A DNA stretch of 64,000 nucleotides from Aquarana catesbeiana (taxonomy: Eukaryota; Chordata; Amphibia; Anura; Ranidae). Position numbers and translations under genes: made by a program. Below the pieces are notes generated by a model, which ran no database searches, was not told the origin of the DNA, and saw only the letters and a list, made by a program, of their open reading frames with translations. The stretch covers positions 135,769,577 through 135,833,576 of the forward strand of contig NC_133324.1 in the NCBI RefSeq assembly GCF_042186555.1, written 5' to 3'. Within the stretch, counting starts at the first letter, position 1. Each line of letters opens with the position of its first letter. Shown piece by piece: positions 19,460 through 30,749 of this stretch.

Positions 19460-21937
19460 ATGGAGGGCAAGGCCCCCCTACAGGAACCCCGATTGGAGAG
19501 GACCATATATGGGGCAAGGAGACCCCCGAGAAGACCAAGACAGAATGAGGGAAGTGAACCAAACATACAGGGAACAGGAGCACTTCAGGAGGTACGGAGG
19601 ACACGGGATGGAACCCGAAGAAAGAAGAAGACGACCAGAGGAAACAGAGGAGGGAAGAAGAAAGCGAAGACGAGAATATTAGGGAAGGGTATTTTTAACC
19701 TTAGTGATGTCCAATTTTCTGAAGATGAGATGAAAATTCTTGATTTAGGACTCAAATTTGCCCCTGTAAAACATCTGGATAAATTCGAAACATATATTGA
19801 TCTGAAAAAGTTTATGAGGAAGCTCAACCTTAAAAAACATTTCCTAACAAAAACTGATACAAGAATTAGGAGAGAAGCAATATACGAGCAAACAAGGTTG
19901 AAAAACAACTCCATCTTTAACCCTAAAACATCTGGGAACCAATGCATGGAAGCATTCCAAAAAATGGTGGAAGACGACCTGAGGAAGCTAGAAAAACGGA
20001 ACAATCACAAAACAAGAAATGTCTGGAAAACAATAAAGTCCTTGAGTAAAAGAAAGGAGGTGGTCATAAGACCCGCAGATAAAGGGGGAGGGCTAGTAAT
20101 ACTAAATAAGAAAGATTATGAAGAGGAGATGGGGAACCTGCTTCAGGTAGAAAACACCTATAACAAACTTAGGAAGAACCCTAAACGTACGTATGAAAAG
20201 AAACTGAGAGCTTATGTAAACAAAGGAAAACAGATTGGGATCCTAAACACTAAAGAAGCAGAATATTTGGTTTCAAGTTCCACGAAAACTCCGGTGATTT
20301 ATTATACACCTAAAATTCACAAACGATTACATAAACCACCTGGAAGACCTATAATTAGTGGTATTAATTCAGTGTTTTCCAGGTTGGGAGAGTATCTAGA
20401 CGTATTCCTCAAACCACTTGTTAAGAAGGGAAAATCTTATCTACGTGATAGTGCCCAACTTTTAGAAGAACTACAGCAAATAGATGGGACACAAAATTAC
20501 TTGCTAGCCACTATTGACGTGAATTCGTTATACACTAGCATTGCACAACAGGATGGCTTGTTGGGTGTGGAAAAAGCTCTCCATGAGCTTACCAGCATGA
20601 GGCAAGAACAGATAGACTTCATACTTGAAGGCCTGGAGTTAGCGATGTCCTGTAATTATTTTTGGTATGACCAAAACTATTACGTCCAAACCAAGGGAGT
20701 CGCTATGGGCGCAAGGTACGCACCTAGTGTGGCCAACTTACTCATGAACATGTGGGAAGAGGAATACATCTACGCTAGGGATATACCACAAGTGAAACTG
20801 TACCGGAGGTACATAGACGACTTAATCATATTCTGGGAAGGAACATCTGAGACCTTTGAAAATTTCCTGCAAGAGCTGAACAATAATAGATATGGTTTAA
20901 CCTTCACAGGGAAATGGGACCCCCAAAGGATTGAATACCTTGACCTTGAAATATTCAAGAAGAATGATGGCCTGTGTACGAAGACCTTCTTTAAGGCAAC
21001 CGACAGAAACGGGTACATCCCTATTAACAGTTGTCATCACCCCCAGTGGAAGGGTAACATCCCCAAAGGCCAGCTAACGAGATTAAGGAGGAACTGCGCA
21101 ACCATGGATGATTATTTGGAACAAGCAAGCATCCTGGTGGAGCGGTTCCATGAAAAAGGATATAACCTAGATTCGTTGAATAAGCTGAAGGGGGATATAG
21201 CAAATCTAGACCGCAAGAATTTATTAACAAAATCTAAAAGGAAGAAAAATAACGTAGAACTGACGTTTATTACAGGGTTCAATTCTCAATATAAAGAATT
21301 CGAGGAGATCCTGAAGAAGTACTGGCCTATCTTAAAAGAGGACAGAACACTAGTAGGTATATTACCCAAGAAACCCAAGATAGTATACCGAAAAGCGCCC
21401 AATTTACGACATCTTTTAGTACACAATGTTATTAATTCCCCTAAGACGACTCGGATTTTTCCAGACATGAAAGGGTTTTATAAGTGCCAAAAATGCCTAC
21501 CATGCAGGGTCACCAAAAAACAACCCCGGAAAAGGGAAACTTTCAAATCAAGATCAGACCACAAACAATACCAGATCAGGGAACTCATCACATGTCAGAG
21601 TACGCACGTGACCTATGTCATCGAGTGCCCGTGCCAAATGCAATATGTGGGCAGAACCACCCGACCCCTTTATGTGAGAATACGGGAACACATTAAAAAC
21701 ATCAAAAAAGGGTTCCCAAAACACCATCTTTCCCGCCACTTTGACACAGTACACAACCGGGACCCCACAGGAATGATCTTTTATGGGATTGACTGTGTGA
21801 GGGATCACTGGCGAGGGGGTAATAAAACCACACTCATATCACAAAATGAAACTGCATGGATATACAGGTTGATGTCCCTTGCTCCCAGGGGCCTCAACCT
21901 GGATATCGATTTAAACTGTTTTCTGGCCAACCCGTAA
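19460..21937 (+). CDS. Penelope reverse transcriptase / GIY-YIG endonuclease
   Basis: Frame open from 19418; the first ATG is at 19460, giving about 825 residues, a normal length for the family. The N-terminus (to about residue 85) is basic and Arg/Lys-rich. The RT carries PLE hallmarks in order: IRPADKGGGLVIL, YYTPKIHKRLHKPPGRPI, LATIDVNSLYTSI (first catalytic Asp), TKGVAMGARYAPSVANL, and the active site YRRYIDDLIIFW. A Cys-containing motif (CQKCLPC) leads into a GIY-YIG nuclease: VTYVIECPCQMQYVGRTTRP, then RIREH and a late ETAWIYRL Glu block. The GIY-YIG nuclease nicks the target to prime reverse transcription. No stop or frameshift is visible. A short upstream frame (19342-19548) overlaps it in another phase; whether it is translated is unknown. 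Confidence 0.92.
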   Translation: MEGKAPLQEPRLERTIYGARRPPRRPRQNEGSEPNIQGTGALQEVRRTRDGTRRKKKTTRGNRGGKKKAKTRILGKGIFNLSDVQFSEDEMKILDLGLKFAPVKHLDKFETYIDLKKFMRKLNLKKHFLTKTDTRIRREAIYEQTRLKNNSIFNPKTSGNQCMEAFQKMVEDDLRKLEKRNNHKTRNVWKTIKSLSKRKEVVIRPADKGGGLVILNKKDYEEEMGNLLQVENTYNKLRKNPKRTYEKKLRAYVNKGKQIGILNTKEAEYLVSSSTKTPVIYYTPKIHKRLHKPPGRPIISGINSVFSRLGEYLDVFLKPLVKKGKSYLRDSAQLLEELQQIDGTQNYLLATIDVNSLYTSIAQQDGLLGVEKALHELTSMRQEQIDFILEGLELAMSCNYFWYDQNYYVQTKGVAMGARYAPSVANLLMNMWEEEYIYARDIPQVKLYRRYIDDLIIFWEGTSETFENFLQELNNNRYGLTFTGKWDPQRIEYLDLEIFKKNDGLCTKTFFKATDRNGYIPINSCHHPQWKGNIPKGQLTRLRRNCATMDDYLEQASILVERFHEKGYNLDSLNKLKGDIANLDRKNLLTKSKRKKNNVELTFITGFNSQYKEFEEILKKYWPILKEDRTLVGILPKKPKIVYRKAPNLRHLLVHNVINSPKTTRIFPDMKGFYKCQKCLPCRVTKKQPRKRETFKSRSDHKQYQIRELITCQSTHVTYVIECPCQMQYVGRTTRPLYVRIREHIKNIKKGFPKHHLSRHFDTVHNRDPTGMIFYGIDCVRDHWRGGNKTTLISQNETAWIYRLMSLAPRGLNLDIDLNCFLANP

Positions 21938-23846
21938 GATACAGGGGTACACATATTTAAACATGGCAACATTCTCACCTATTGCTGTTTCCTTCATGGA
22001 CTTAAGTTGTTAGGTAGTGGTCATCTAGCCCCCTGATCACCCACACCAAGAATATGGGGGTGACCCCAAACCTCTTTCTAGAATTGATTAGGCCTAATGG
22101 CAAAGACTCCAAAAAGCCCGAACTCCCTAATTTTGGAACACAGATAATTTCTGTATGTTTTTATTAGAATTACTGTTGTTAGTTTCGATCTGTAACAATA
22201 TGGGTAATATTACCCCCAAGGACCTCTCTTAGGTTTAAAAAATGGGGCTCAAAAATACTCCCTATAAGTTTAGGCACTGGGAAAGTGCTTAAGCCCCTTG
22301 ATGAGTTATAATCAGGGAAATATTGGTCAAACACTTTCCCTTTTTTCCCCCAGTAGGACTCATATTAGGTTGATCGCTTGATGATACAATATGAGGGCAT
22401 AGGGGGAGTATAGAAAGTGGTTGAGATTAAGGCTAACTTAAGTCTATGGAAAGGTTCCTTTTCTCCTTTACATATATGGTCCATAATAAACGTCAATACT
22501 TTCTCTCTTTTTTTCATATATAGTCCCTCTGGGCATTTATTTTTATTTTTATTTATTTTTTATTTTTATCTGGGCTAGATTTTTCATCATTTATTTATTT
22601 GTCCTAAGTTAATGGATTGGCCTAAGTTAATGGATTTTCACTACTTATTTGCCCTAGGGACAATGTGTAAAATACAGGATGGCAATATAGTTTGTAATGC
22701 TAGTAGCTGGGCTAATTACGAGAAAAGCAGTATGATCACCTCTGCTGACACTCCAGACAAGGTGGGAGTGTCACTCCGCCTTGTTACGTTTGGATTGGAC
22801 TGTCAGAAATATGGGGCGGATCTAGCTTGACGGCTCCCTACTAATGGACGTAGCGCGTGGCGTGCTGGCATCGTTGCTGAAGACGTCCTATGACGAAACG
22901 TGTACAACGACGCCACGCACGCTACGTCACTTCCGGGTACGGACCCTAGCTGGAACGCAGGTGGAGCGCAAACAGCTCTAACCAGCGGCACGCACTTTTT
23001 ACCGCTACGGGTCTGTTCTCAGGGTCATTCCTGAGTTAGCTAATTTGTTTTTACCCACTGGTTATTTCATTTAGTTAATTTTATGGTTATTTATTTATTT
23101 TTAATATTATTTTTTACTCCGCTGTAAGCTGATGGAGTTTTTTGAATAAAAGCTTTTTATATATACTACACCATGGGAGCTTCCTATTTTTTCTTTCTAT
23201 GAGGGAGCCACTGCGAACATTGAACCCAATAGTAGGAAACTATCTGGATGCTCGGTAGGAAGGTGGGGGAGAGAATATTGGGATCGCAACTCCCCTTGCA
23301 ACCTGTTCCATCTGAGGTTGGAGGAATCCATTGGGAAAATCAACGGCACGGAAACCACCTTGAGGAGCCCGCATAACTGCCGCGGAGAGGAGACCGTGAT
23401 TGAGACATCTTATGCTGGTCGCCCCTTTTTGGGGCTGTTGGATCTGGTGAGTGGGGACCCGCAAGGGGGTGCACAAAAGTCACAGGAATTATCCGAGAGC
23501 ACTCAAGTCACGAAATTGTTGAAACATTGGATCTGAACAAGTTTTTTCACAAAAAAGTTTTTTCACATAAGTTTTTTCACTTTAAGGACTATAATCACTG
23601 CAAAATTGTTAACCTTGGTTTTCTTTGGACTTATTTGATTATAATACGTTTATTTGCACTATTTTGATATAATATGTAATGTCTTTTTACTCATATTTAC
23701 ACATGCTTTTTCTGCACGGGGAGCAGAGGTTTATTTTGATGGTTTGAATTATTTTGGATCAGTAGAGCATATAAGGTTTACGTATATATGGTATAGATAT
23801 TTTCACCTAGTGGTGGTATATGGTGCAGATTTACCACAGTATTAGG
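21938..23846 (+). other. Penelope 3' region
   Basis: Non-coding. It contains T-rich tracts (22500-22570), a GC-rich segment with a hammerhead-like motif (22877-22900), an AATAAA at 23144, and a TGTTGGATCTGGTGAG block near 23437 that is echoed in the second Penelope fragment (TTTGGATCTGGTAAG near 61772). Short frames here show no motif. Confidence 0.7.
22877..22900 (+). ncRNA. possible degenerate hammerhead ribozyme core
   Basis: CTGAAGA, a short stem-loop CGTC-CTAT-GACG and AAACG follow one another, close to the hammerhead core CUGANGA - helix II - GAAA. Penelope-like elements are known to carry hammerhead motifs in their terminal repeats. The helix II register is off by one base here and helices I and III were not established, so this is only a candidate. 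Confidence 0.35.
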
Positions 23847-24091
23847 GGCCTCAGGCCAGACCCCTTGAAGACATTACCTATCTATTTATTTATTTATATC
23901 TGCTGATACACACGGGTGCATGTGGATATATATGTGTATGTGTGTAGGCACAGACATATATACCCTTACGGTAACTAAGTTTTTTCCCTGGTAGGTACCA
24001 GGTACCTCTATTGGGATCTATTGAGGGAAACCATCTGGGTAACCACCCCTCCCATCTATTACCCCATAGGAAGCGCCACAACCCTTGTTAA
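23847..24091 (-). repeat. right inverted repeat of the Penelope element
   Basis: Reverse complement of 18987-19230; begins GGCCTCAGGCCAGACCCC and ends CCACAACCCTTGTTA. By eye no mismatch was found over the compared stretches. Confidence 0.95.
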
Positions 24092-24352
24092 TTCAATTCT
24101 GTTGTGTCTTTGAGCTTACCTTTACTGTCAAATAATGAATCTTAAAAGGCAAATGTTTCTCGTTTGCTTCTGTGAACACAATATACAACTGTTATATGAC
24201 ATCTGTATATAAAGTCACAGTAAATAACTCTGCTTTTATCTCTCACATGTGAGCATATAAACTGTATTTAAGTTATTAGCAGGTCTAGCTGTATATGCAT
24301 GTAAGTCAGATTAGCAACCTAGGACAGGTCTTAGCAGGCCAGCTACACGCTG

Positions 24353-24690
24353 CAATGTTGTACCCAAACAAAATTTGCGGCCTTTTTTTCCCCACAAATA
24401 GAGCTTTCTTTTGATGGTATTTGATTGCCTCTGCGATTTTTATTTTTTGCGATATAAACGGAAGAAGGCCGAAAATTTTGAAAAAAGATGATATTTTCTA
24501 CTTTTTGTTAGAAGAAAAATCCAATCAACTCAACTTTAGTCATACATTTAGGCCAGAATGTATTCAGCCACATGTCTTTGGTAAAAAAAATTGTCAATAA
24601 GCGTATATTTATAGGTTTGCGCAAAAGTTATAGCGTCTACAAACTATGGTACAATTTCTGGAATTTACGCAGCTTTTAGTTTATGACTGC
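24353..24690 (-). repeat. piggyBac subterminal sequence resuming after the LTR
   Basis: Contains ACCCAAACAAAATTTGCGG, CCACAAATAGAGCTTTC and GGTATTTGATTGCCTCTGCG, the same order of blocks as in the MITE at 39602-40158 (there on the opposite strand). This links both to one piggyBac family. Non-coding. Confidence 0.65.
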
Positions 24691-26540
24691 CATGGGCATA
24701 TGTGGACTTACACCCCAAAATACATTCTGCTGCGGGGATACCACATGTCTGAGACTTTTTGGAAGATTAGCCGTGTACAGAACCCCGAAAACCAATCACC
24801 GCCTTCAGGCTTTCTAAGGGCGTAAATTTTTGATATCACCCCTCACTACCTATCACAGTTTCAAAGGCCGTAAAATGCCAAGATAGCACAAACCCCCCCC
24901 CCCCAAATGACCCCATTTTGGAAATTAGACACCCCAAGCTATTTGTTGAGAGGCATGTTGAGTCTATGGAATATTTATATTTTGCCACAAGTTGCGGGAA
25001 ATATTACAAACTTTTTTTTTTTTTTTTTGCACAAAGTTGTCACTAAATGATATATTGCTCAAACATGCCACGGGCATATGTAGAATTACACCCCAAAATA
25101 CATTCTGCTGCTTCTCCTGAGTATGGGGATACCACATGTGTGAGACCTTTTGGGAGCCTAGCTGTGTACAGGACCCCAAAAACGTAATGAAATGACCCAA
25201 TTTTGTAAAGTAGACACCCCAAACTATTTGCTGAGAGGCATGTTGAGCTATGGAATATTTTATATTTTGCCACAAAATGCGGGAAAATTACAATTTTTTT
25301 TTTTTATTATTATTTTTTTTTTTTGCACAAAGTTGTCACTAAATGATATATTGCTCAAACATTCCATGGTTATATGTGGAATTACACCCCAAAATACATT
25401 CTGCTGCGTCTCCTGAGTATGGGGATACCACATATGTGAGCCTAGCCATGTACAGGACCCCGAAAACCAATCACCGCCTTCAGGCTTTCTAAGGGCGTAA
25501 AATGGTGATTTTACTCCTCACTACTTATCACGGTTACGGAGGTCCAAAAAATGTCCAGATAGCACAACCCCCCCCCCCAAATTACCCCATTTTGGAAAGT
25601 AGACACCCCAAGGTATTTGCTAAGAGTCATGGTGAGTATTTTGCAGCTCTCATTTGTTTTTGAAAATGAAGAAAGAAAAGAATTTTTTTATTTTCTTTTT
25701 TCAATTTTCAAAACTTTGTGACAAAAAGCGAGAACTGAAAAATACTCAACATACATCTCAGCAAATAGCTTGGGGTATCTACTTTCCAAAATGGAGTAAT
25801 TTGGATGGGGGTTGTGCTATCTGGGCATTTTATTGCCTCTGAAACTGATAGGCAGTGAGGAGTGAAATCAAAAATTTAGTTTTCGGGGTCCTGTACATGG
25901 TGAGGCTCCCAAAAAGTCTCACGCATGTGGTATCCCTGTACTCAGGAGAAGCAACAGAATGTATTTTGGGGTGCAATTTCACATATGCTCATGGCATGTT
26001 TGAGCAATATATCGTTTATTGACAACTTTCTGTAAAAAAAAATAAATAAAAAATAATTTTCCTGAAACTTGTGGCAAAATATAAAATATTCCATGGACTC
26101 AACATGCCTCTCAGCACAGCATATAGCTTGAAGTGTCTTTTTTCCAAAATGGGGTCATTTGGGGGGGTTTTGTGCTATCTTGACATTTCATGGCCTCCGA
26201 AACTGTGATATGTAGGAAGTGAAATCACCATTTTACGCCCTTAGAAAGCCTGAAGGCGGAGCTTGGTTTTTGGGGTCCTGTACACGACTAGGCTCCCAAA
26301 AAGTCTCACACATGTGGTATCTCCATACTCAGAAGAAGCACCAGAATGTATTTTGGCATGTAATTTCACATATGCTCATGGCATGTTTGAGCAATATATC
26401 ACTTAGTGACGACTTTGTGCAAAAAAAAAAAAAAATTTCATTTTCCCGCAACTTATGGCAAAATATAAAATTTTCCATGGACTCAACATGCCTATCAGCA
26501 AATAGCTTGGGGTGTCTACTTTCCAAAAAGGGGTCATGGG
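24690..26540. repeat. diverged ~280-310-bp repeat units, direct then inverted
   Basis: At least five copies of a unit containing CACCCCAAAATACATTCTGC, GGGATACCACATGTGTGAG, a T or A run, ATATTGCTCAAACATGCCA and AGTAGACACCCCAAGC. Copies before about 25680 are in one orientation, those after about 25730 in the other, giving a large imperfect palindrome centred near 25700. C-runs and A/T-runs separate units. No real coding frame. Confidence 0.85.
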
Positions 26541-27559
26541 GGGGGGGAGGGTGAACTGTCCTGGCATTTTATGCACAACAATTAGAAGCTTATGTCACAC
26601 ATCACCCACACTTCTAACCGCAAGACAAAGCCCTTTAAGACACTGTTTACATGAAAAAAAAATTTTTTTGCAAGAAAATTACTTTGAACCCTCAAACATT
26701 ATATATTTTTTTAAAAGCAAAGGCCCTACAGATTAAAATGGTGGGTGTTACAATTTTTTTTTCACACGGTATTTGCACAGCGATTTTTCAAACGCAATTT
26801 TTTTGGAAAAAACACACTTTTTTAAACTTTAATGCACTAAAACACACTATATTGCCCAAATGTTTGATGAGATAAAAAAGATGATCTTATGCTGAGTACA
26901 TGGATGCCAAACACGACATGCTTTAAATTTGCGCACAAACTACATACATTTTTAAAAAACTTTAAAAGCCTTTACAGGTTACCATTTTAGATTTACAGAG
27001 AAGGTCTACTGCTAAAATGACTGCCCTCGATCTGACCTTCGCGGTGATACCTCACATGCATGGTGCAATTGCTGTTTACATATGACACCAGACCGATAAA
27101 ATGCTTTGCCAATTTACCAATGGCGCTGTTTATATCTGGCAAAACCTAAGTCATGAAATGCTCGTAGCTTCCGGTTTCTTATGCCATAGAGATGATTGGA
27201 GCCATTCTGGTCCCTGATCAACTGTATGGTCAGCTGGCGAAACCACTGGTTGCATTTTCGGGTTCCCTGTTGGGACAGGAGAGCCCGAGAAAACCATGGA
27301 AGACAGTAGGAGGGGGGGAACGTTCCCTCCCACTGCTTGTAAAAGCAGTCTAGAGGCTAATTAGCAGCTAGCATTGCTTTTACATGAAAGCCGACCGCTG
27401 GCTGAAGAGAATAACACCAAGATGATACCTAAACCTGGTCCTTGTTGGGCATACGTCGCTGGTCCTTGTTGGGCATACATTGTAATGTTCGTTTTTTCAT
27501 GTAGCCTGTGGGCTGAACGAAAAAAAGAGATTGATCAGTGGGTATACCCACCATTAGAA
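26541..27559 (-). other. non-coding interior of the piggyBac element
   Basis: AT-rich sequence without recognised motif up to about 26990, then sequence downstream (on the minus strand) of the transposase. A short direct repeat GGTCCTTGTTGGGCATAC occurs at about 27437 and 27459. No gene supported. Confidence 0.5.
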
Positions 27560-29064
27560 TAGGGCTGTGACGATCTCTTCCTGGAATTTGAGGAAGGATC
27601 CAGTCTGTCCTGAAGCTTTGTAGCGTTCAGCAGAGCCTTCTGAAATAAGTATACAGACACTTTTTTGTACCAGCGTCTGGCCTTATGGGCAATTAGGTAT
27701 GGCGCCAACAACTGGTCGTGAGGTCCACCCCTCCCATATTAAGGTTGTATTCGTGGACACAGAGGGGTTTCTCTACAACACCAGTGGCCGTAGAAATTTG
27801 GACTGTCGTATCTGCGTGAAGGGAGGACAGAATGAAAACATTCAATGAATCCCTCCACTTCACTGCTAACAAATGATTACACTTCAAGCAGGCTCTCTCC
27901 CCCCGTCTAAGTCGGGATTCTACAAGCCATTGGGGGTAGCCCCGGCTATTAGATCACACAGTGCCACATGTGCCAATTCCATAATCAAAAAGGTGACTAA
28001 AAAGTGTCAAGCTCGTGTAATAATTGTCCACATAAAAGTGGTACCCCTTTCCGAATAAGGGTGACACCAAGTCCCACACAATCTTACCAGCACTTCCTAT
28101 GTAGGCAGTTTTCCCTCATAAACCATAAAACTATATGTATAGCCTGTTGCCCTGTCACAGAGCTTATACATCTTGACCCCATATCTGCCACGCTTGCTGG
28201 GAAGACACTGTTTGATAGACAAGCGGCCAGAAAACTTAATCAGGGTCTCATCGACGCAGACAACTTGATGGGGAGTAAACAAGGCTGCAAACTGTTGGTC
28301 GAAGTGGTTTATGAGGGGCCGAATTTTGTAGAGCCAATCAAATCCAGGGTCACCCCGAGGACAACAAAGTTCATTATCATTGAAGTGCATGAACTGCAAG
28401 ATCTGTTCGTATCATGTCCTGTTCATGAAGTTATGCCCATGAGGAGGGATAGGCCCAGGAAGGTCTTAAATTTGGAGACTGTAATAGGTCTCCAATCTCT
28501 GGCAAGGCTCAACTGGGGATTAGCGGCGATGAATTGACCAGCATACAAATTGCTTTGGTCCACAATAGATCTATAGAGGTCTTCCGTGAAAAACAGCGAA
28601 TACAAATCAAGTGTTGTAAAATCAACTGTTTCCACCTAAATTTGGGGTTGGCCAGTGTATGGGGGACTTATGGGACTTGCCACATCACCAAGTGTTACTG
28701 CAGTGCTGGATGTACGACCAGGATGTACTAGACCGCTGGTGCTTGCCAGTTCACCAGAAGGATGAGCGGCACTAGTACTGGCTCTCTGCTCCATACGAGA
28801 GCCCTGCGGTTCTTGTACCTCAACGACAACAAAAGAATGGGGTCGGGTATGCCTGACCTTGGCAGGGACCACAACTCCATTGTCAGAGCTATCTGTCAGG
28901 GTGCCGCTGCTGTCTACCGGTTCGTATTCTGAGCCTGAATCTGACAGATGAGCGACTTCCTCTTCACTATCTGTCATGCTAAGAAACGTGTAGGCCTCTT
29001 CACTACTGTACCTTCGATTTGACATTTTGGTCTCCAAATTTACTGGCACAATAGTGAAACTCAC
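27560..29064 (-). pseudogene. piggyBac transposase, multiple frameshifts
   Basis: The minus strand, starting at an ATG region near 29064-29025, has an acidic N-terminus (SMTDSEEEVAHLSDSGSEYE). Next comes WRPITVSKFKTFLGLSLLMG (28423-28635). The catalytic core VVCVDETLIKFSGRLSIKQ with YGVKMYKLCD follows (28097-28399). A shifted frame gives FYVDNYYTSLTLF (about 28020), then KWRDSLNVFILSSLHAD and YNLNMGGVDL (27693-27887). These supply the three catalytic aspartates of the piggyBac DDD triad, but in at least four different frames. Cysteine-rich C-terminal zinc finger not seen. Nonfunctional. Confidence 0.85.
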
Positions 29065-30141
29065 AGGAAAAAGAGCTCCTGACTGTCAGCGACTGCTTAA
29101 AATGCTACAAAAAACTGTTAGCGTTTGCAGGGATCAGGCCTGACTCTGCAAACACTGCAGTTATATGTGTTGTGTTTTGTAAATGACAGTGATTGATTGA
29201 TACTGCACTTGGGTGGGGTGGGCTGGGCTGGGCAGAGGGGCTAAATGCAGGTGCTAGTAGGTATCTGGGCTGATCCCGCTAAAACTGCATTTTTGGGAAC
29301 CCTAAACTTCTGGGGATGCTAGTATAGGTCTGATCAGATCAGATATCGATCCGTTCAGACACTATACTACTTGGGGAGGTGTATGGTGCGTGTGTGGGTT
29401 TTAGCACTACTGGCACTAATCTGACGCTGCCTGGTGCGATGCAGACCCTGTCTGACACTAAAACCTAATTGATATCACCCGCCGGGTGATCAGGGGGTTA
29501 AACTTTTATTTAGGTAATATATGGCGAGTGCCCTGAAGCTATAAAAAATTAACTAGCTAACCAGCATCACCCGTGACACTAATACAGTGATCACTGGTGG
29601 CAGGGGGTGATCAAGGGGTTAAACCTTTATTAGGGGGGGTTAGGGGGGTCCCTAGCCCTATCTGGGCCTACACTAAGTACCCTAAAACTGATTTTTGTCA
29701 CTAATGACAAAAGTACAGTGATCAAAAAAAAAAAAATGAACACTGCACTGGGTGACACAGTGACAGGGGGTGAAGGGGTTAACTAGGGGGTGATCGGGGG
29801 TGGCAAATGTACCTACGTGAACGGTGTCAGTGTAGTATTGGCACACTTACTCTGAGATGTCTTCTCTCCTCTCTTTGGAACGAAAAGACTTCCACAAGGA
29901 GAGATGACATCACTTCCCCTGCTGTGTTTACACTTACACATGCAGGGGAAGGATCTCATTCGCCAGGAGCGATCACCAGGTCCAGGCCAGATACCATTGG
30001 GCCTGGAGATTGATAGGTTCTGGATCGAATCTGATCGTCGCGGCCGCCTAGGGGCCGCACGCACGCGACGTATAGCTACGATGATTCGTGCAGCCGGGCC
30101 AACCTGCCACAGTATAACTGCGGCTGCTGGTCCGGAACCGG
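29065..30141 (-). other. piggyBac 5' non-coding end
   Basis: Repeated GGGGTGATCA/AGGGGTTAA modules (29490-29800) and a GC-rich terminal part (30030-30140) ending CCGGAACCGG. No coding frame with motifs. The module repeats may be subterminal transposase sites. Confidence 0.5.
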
Positions 30142-30145
30142 TTAA

Positions 30146-30539
30146 GAATACTTTCAGAAATAGAAGCGTTAAAGAACATGTAAACCTAACATATTCCTGA
30201 TTCCATATTCTCCTTTCCTATTAAAAACTGACCACACTAGGCATGAGAGCACAGAGTGGTCAGTTTTCTGGCTGTATTCTGGAACTAAACCTGCTCTCCT
30301 CTAATGATTAGACTTCTGCTGACAACCCCCCCCCCCGCACAGCAATTCACTGGGAAGATCAGTGTGCTGCTGTTTCTCCTCTCTAAACTCCTTATGCAGC
30401 TGAGAACAGAGGGTATGTGGTCACTTATAAAAAGGGGAAAAAGGGTACTTAGAATGTTTTTTATATGTATAGATAAATGTTTTGCCTTTCATTTCTATTT
30501 TAAACTGAATGGGGGATTGTTTTACAAGGTGAGGGTTTA
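30146..30539. other. non-coding, one short hairpin
   Basis: Contains an inverted repeat AAAACTGACCAC (30224) / GTGGTCAGTTTT (30267) and a C run (30328-30336). No gene or clear element. Confidence 0.5.
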
Positions 30540-30749
30540 AATATATTGTACTTTAATAGTTTTTTTATTAATTAACAAAATGGAAAATAAATAAACAGAA
30601 GAGAAATCCAAATTAAATCAATATTTGGTGTGACGGCTCTATGCCTTGAAAACAGCATCAGTTCTCCCAGATACACTTGGACACAGTTTTTGAATCGGGT
30701 AGGTTTTTCCAAACATCTTGGAGAACTAACAGATCTTTTGTCGATGTAG

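Larger units (their letters stand above)
18886..24091 (+). mobile_element. apparently intact Penelope-like element
   Basis: A 5.2-kb insertion with a 14-bp target duplication TTCAATTCTGTTGT (18872-18885, 24092-24105). Layout: about 100 bp leader, inverted repeat (18987-19230), a single ORF encoding RT plus GIY-YIG nuclease, a long 3' region with a hammerhead-like motif, and the inverted repeat partner (23847-24091). Penelope-like elements are retrotransposons flanked by complex direct/inverted terminal repeats and insert with variable target duplications. The near-identity of the inverted repeats and the open ORF point to recent insertion. Confidence 0.88.
18075..24347. mobile_element. solo-LTR-like insertion split by the Penelope element
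   Basis: Starts TGGCATTAGAATTTT after CGCTG (18070-18074) and ends CAGCTACA before CGCTG (24348-24352): TG...CA ends with a 5-bp duplication. Without the Penelope element it is about 1.05 kb and non-coding. It contains an AATAAAG near 18278 and a TATA-like CATATAAACTG near 24254. A run of diverged TTTGAACGTTTG repeats lies at 18470-18555. The family is not identified. Confidence 0.6.
17948..30141 (-). mobile_element. decayed autonomous piggyBac transposon with nested insertions
   Basis: The left end CCACTTCAGCCCCGGAAG sits after ATAA (17944-17947, a mutated TTAA) and the right end ...GGTCCGGAACCGG is followed by TTAA (30142-30145). A transposase pseudogene with piggyBac motifs lies inside on the minus strand (27560-29064). 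A solo LTR inserted at 18075 splits the left subterminal region, which resumes at 24353 (ACCCAAACAAAATTTGCGG). The two termini are only weakly similar, so the pairing of ends is an inference from the TTAA sites, the transposase and the repeated subterminal sequence seen at 39602-40158. Confidence 0.65.
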
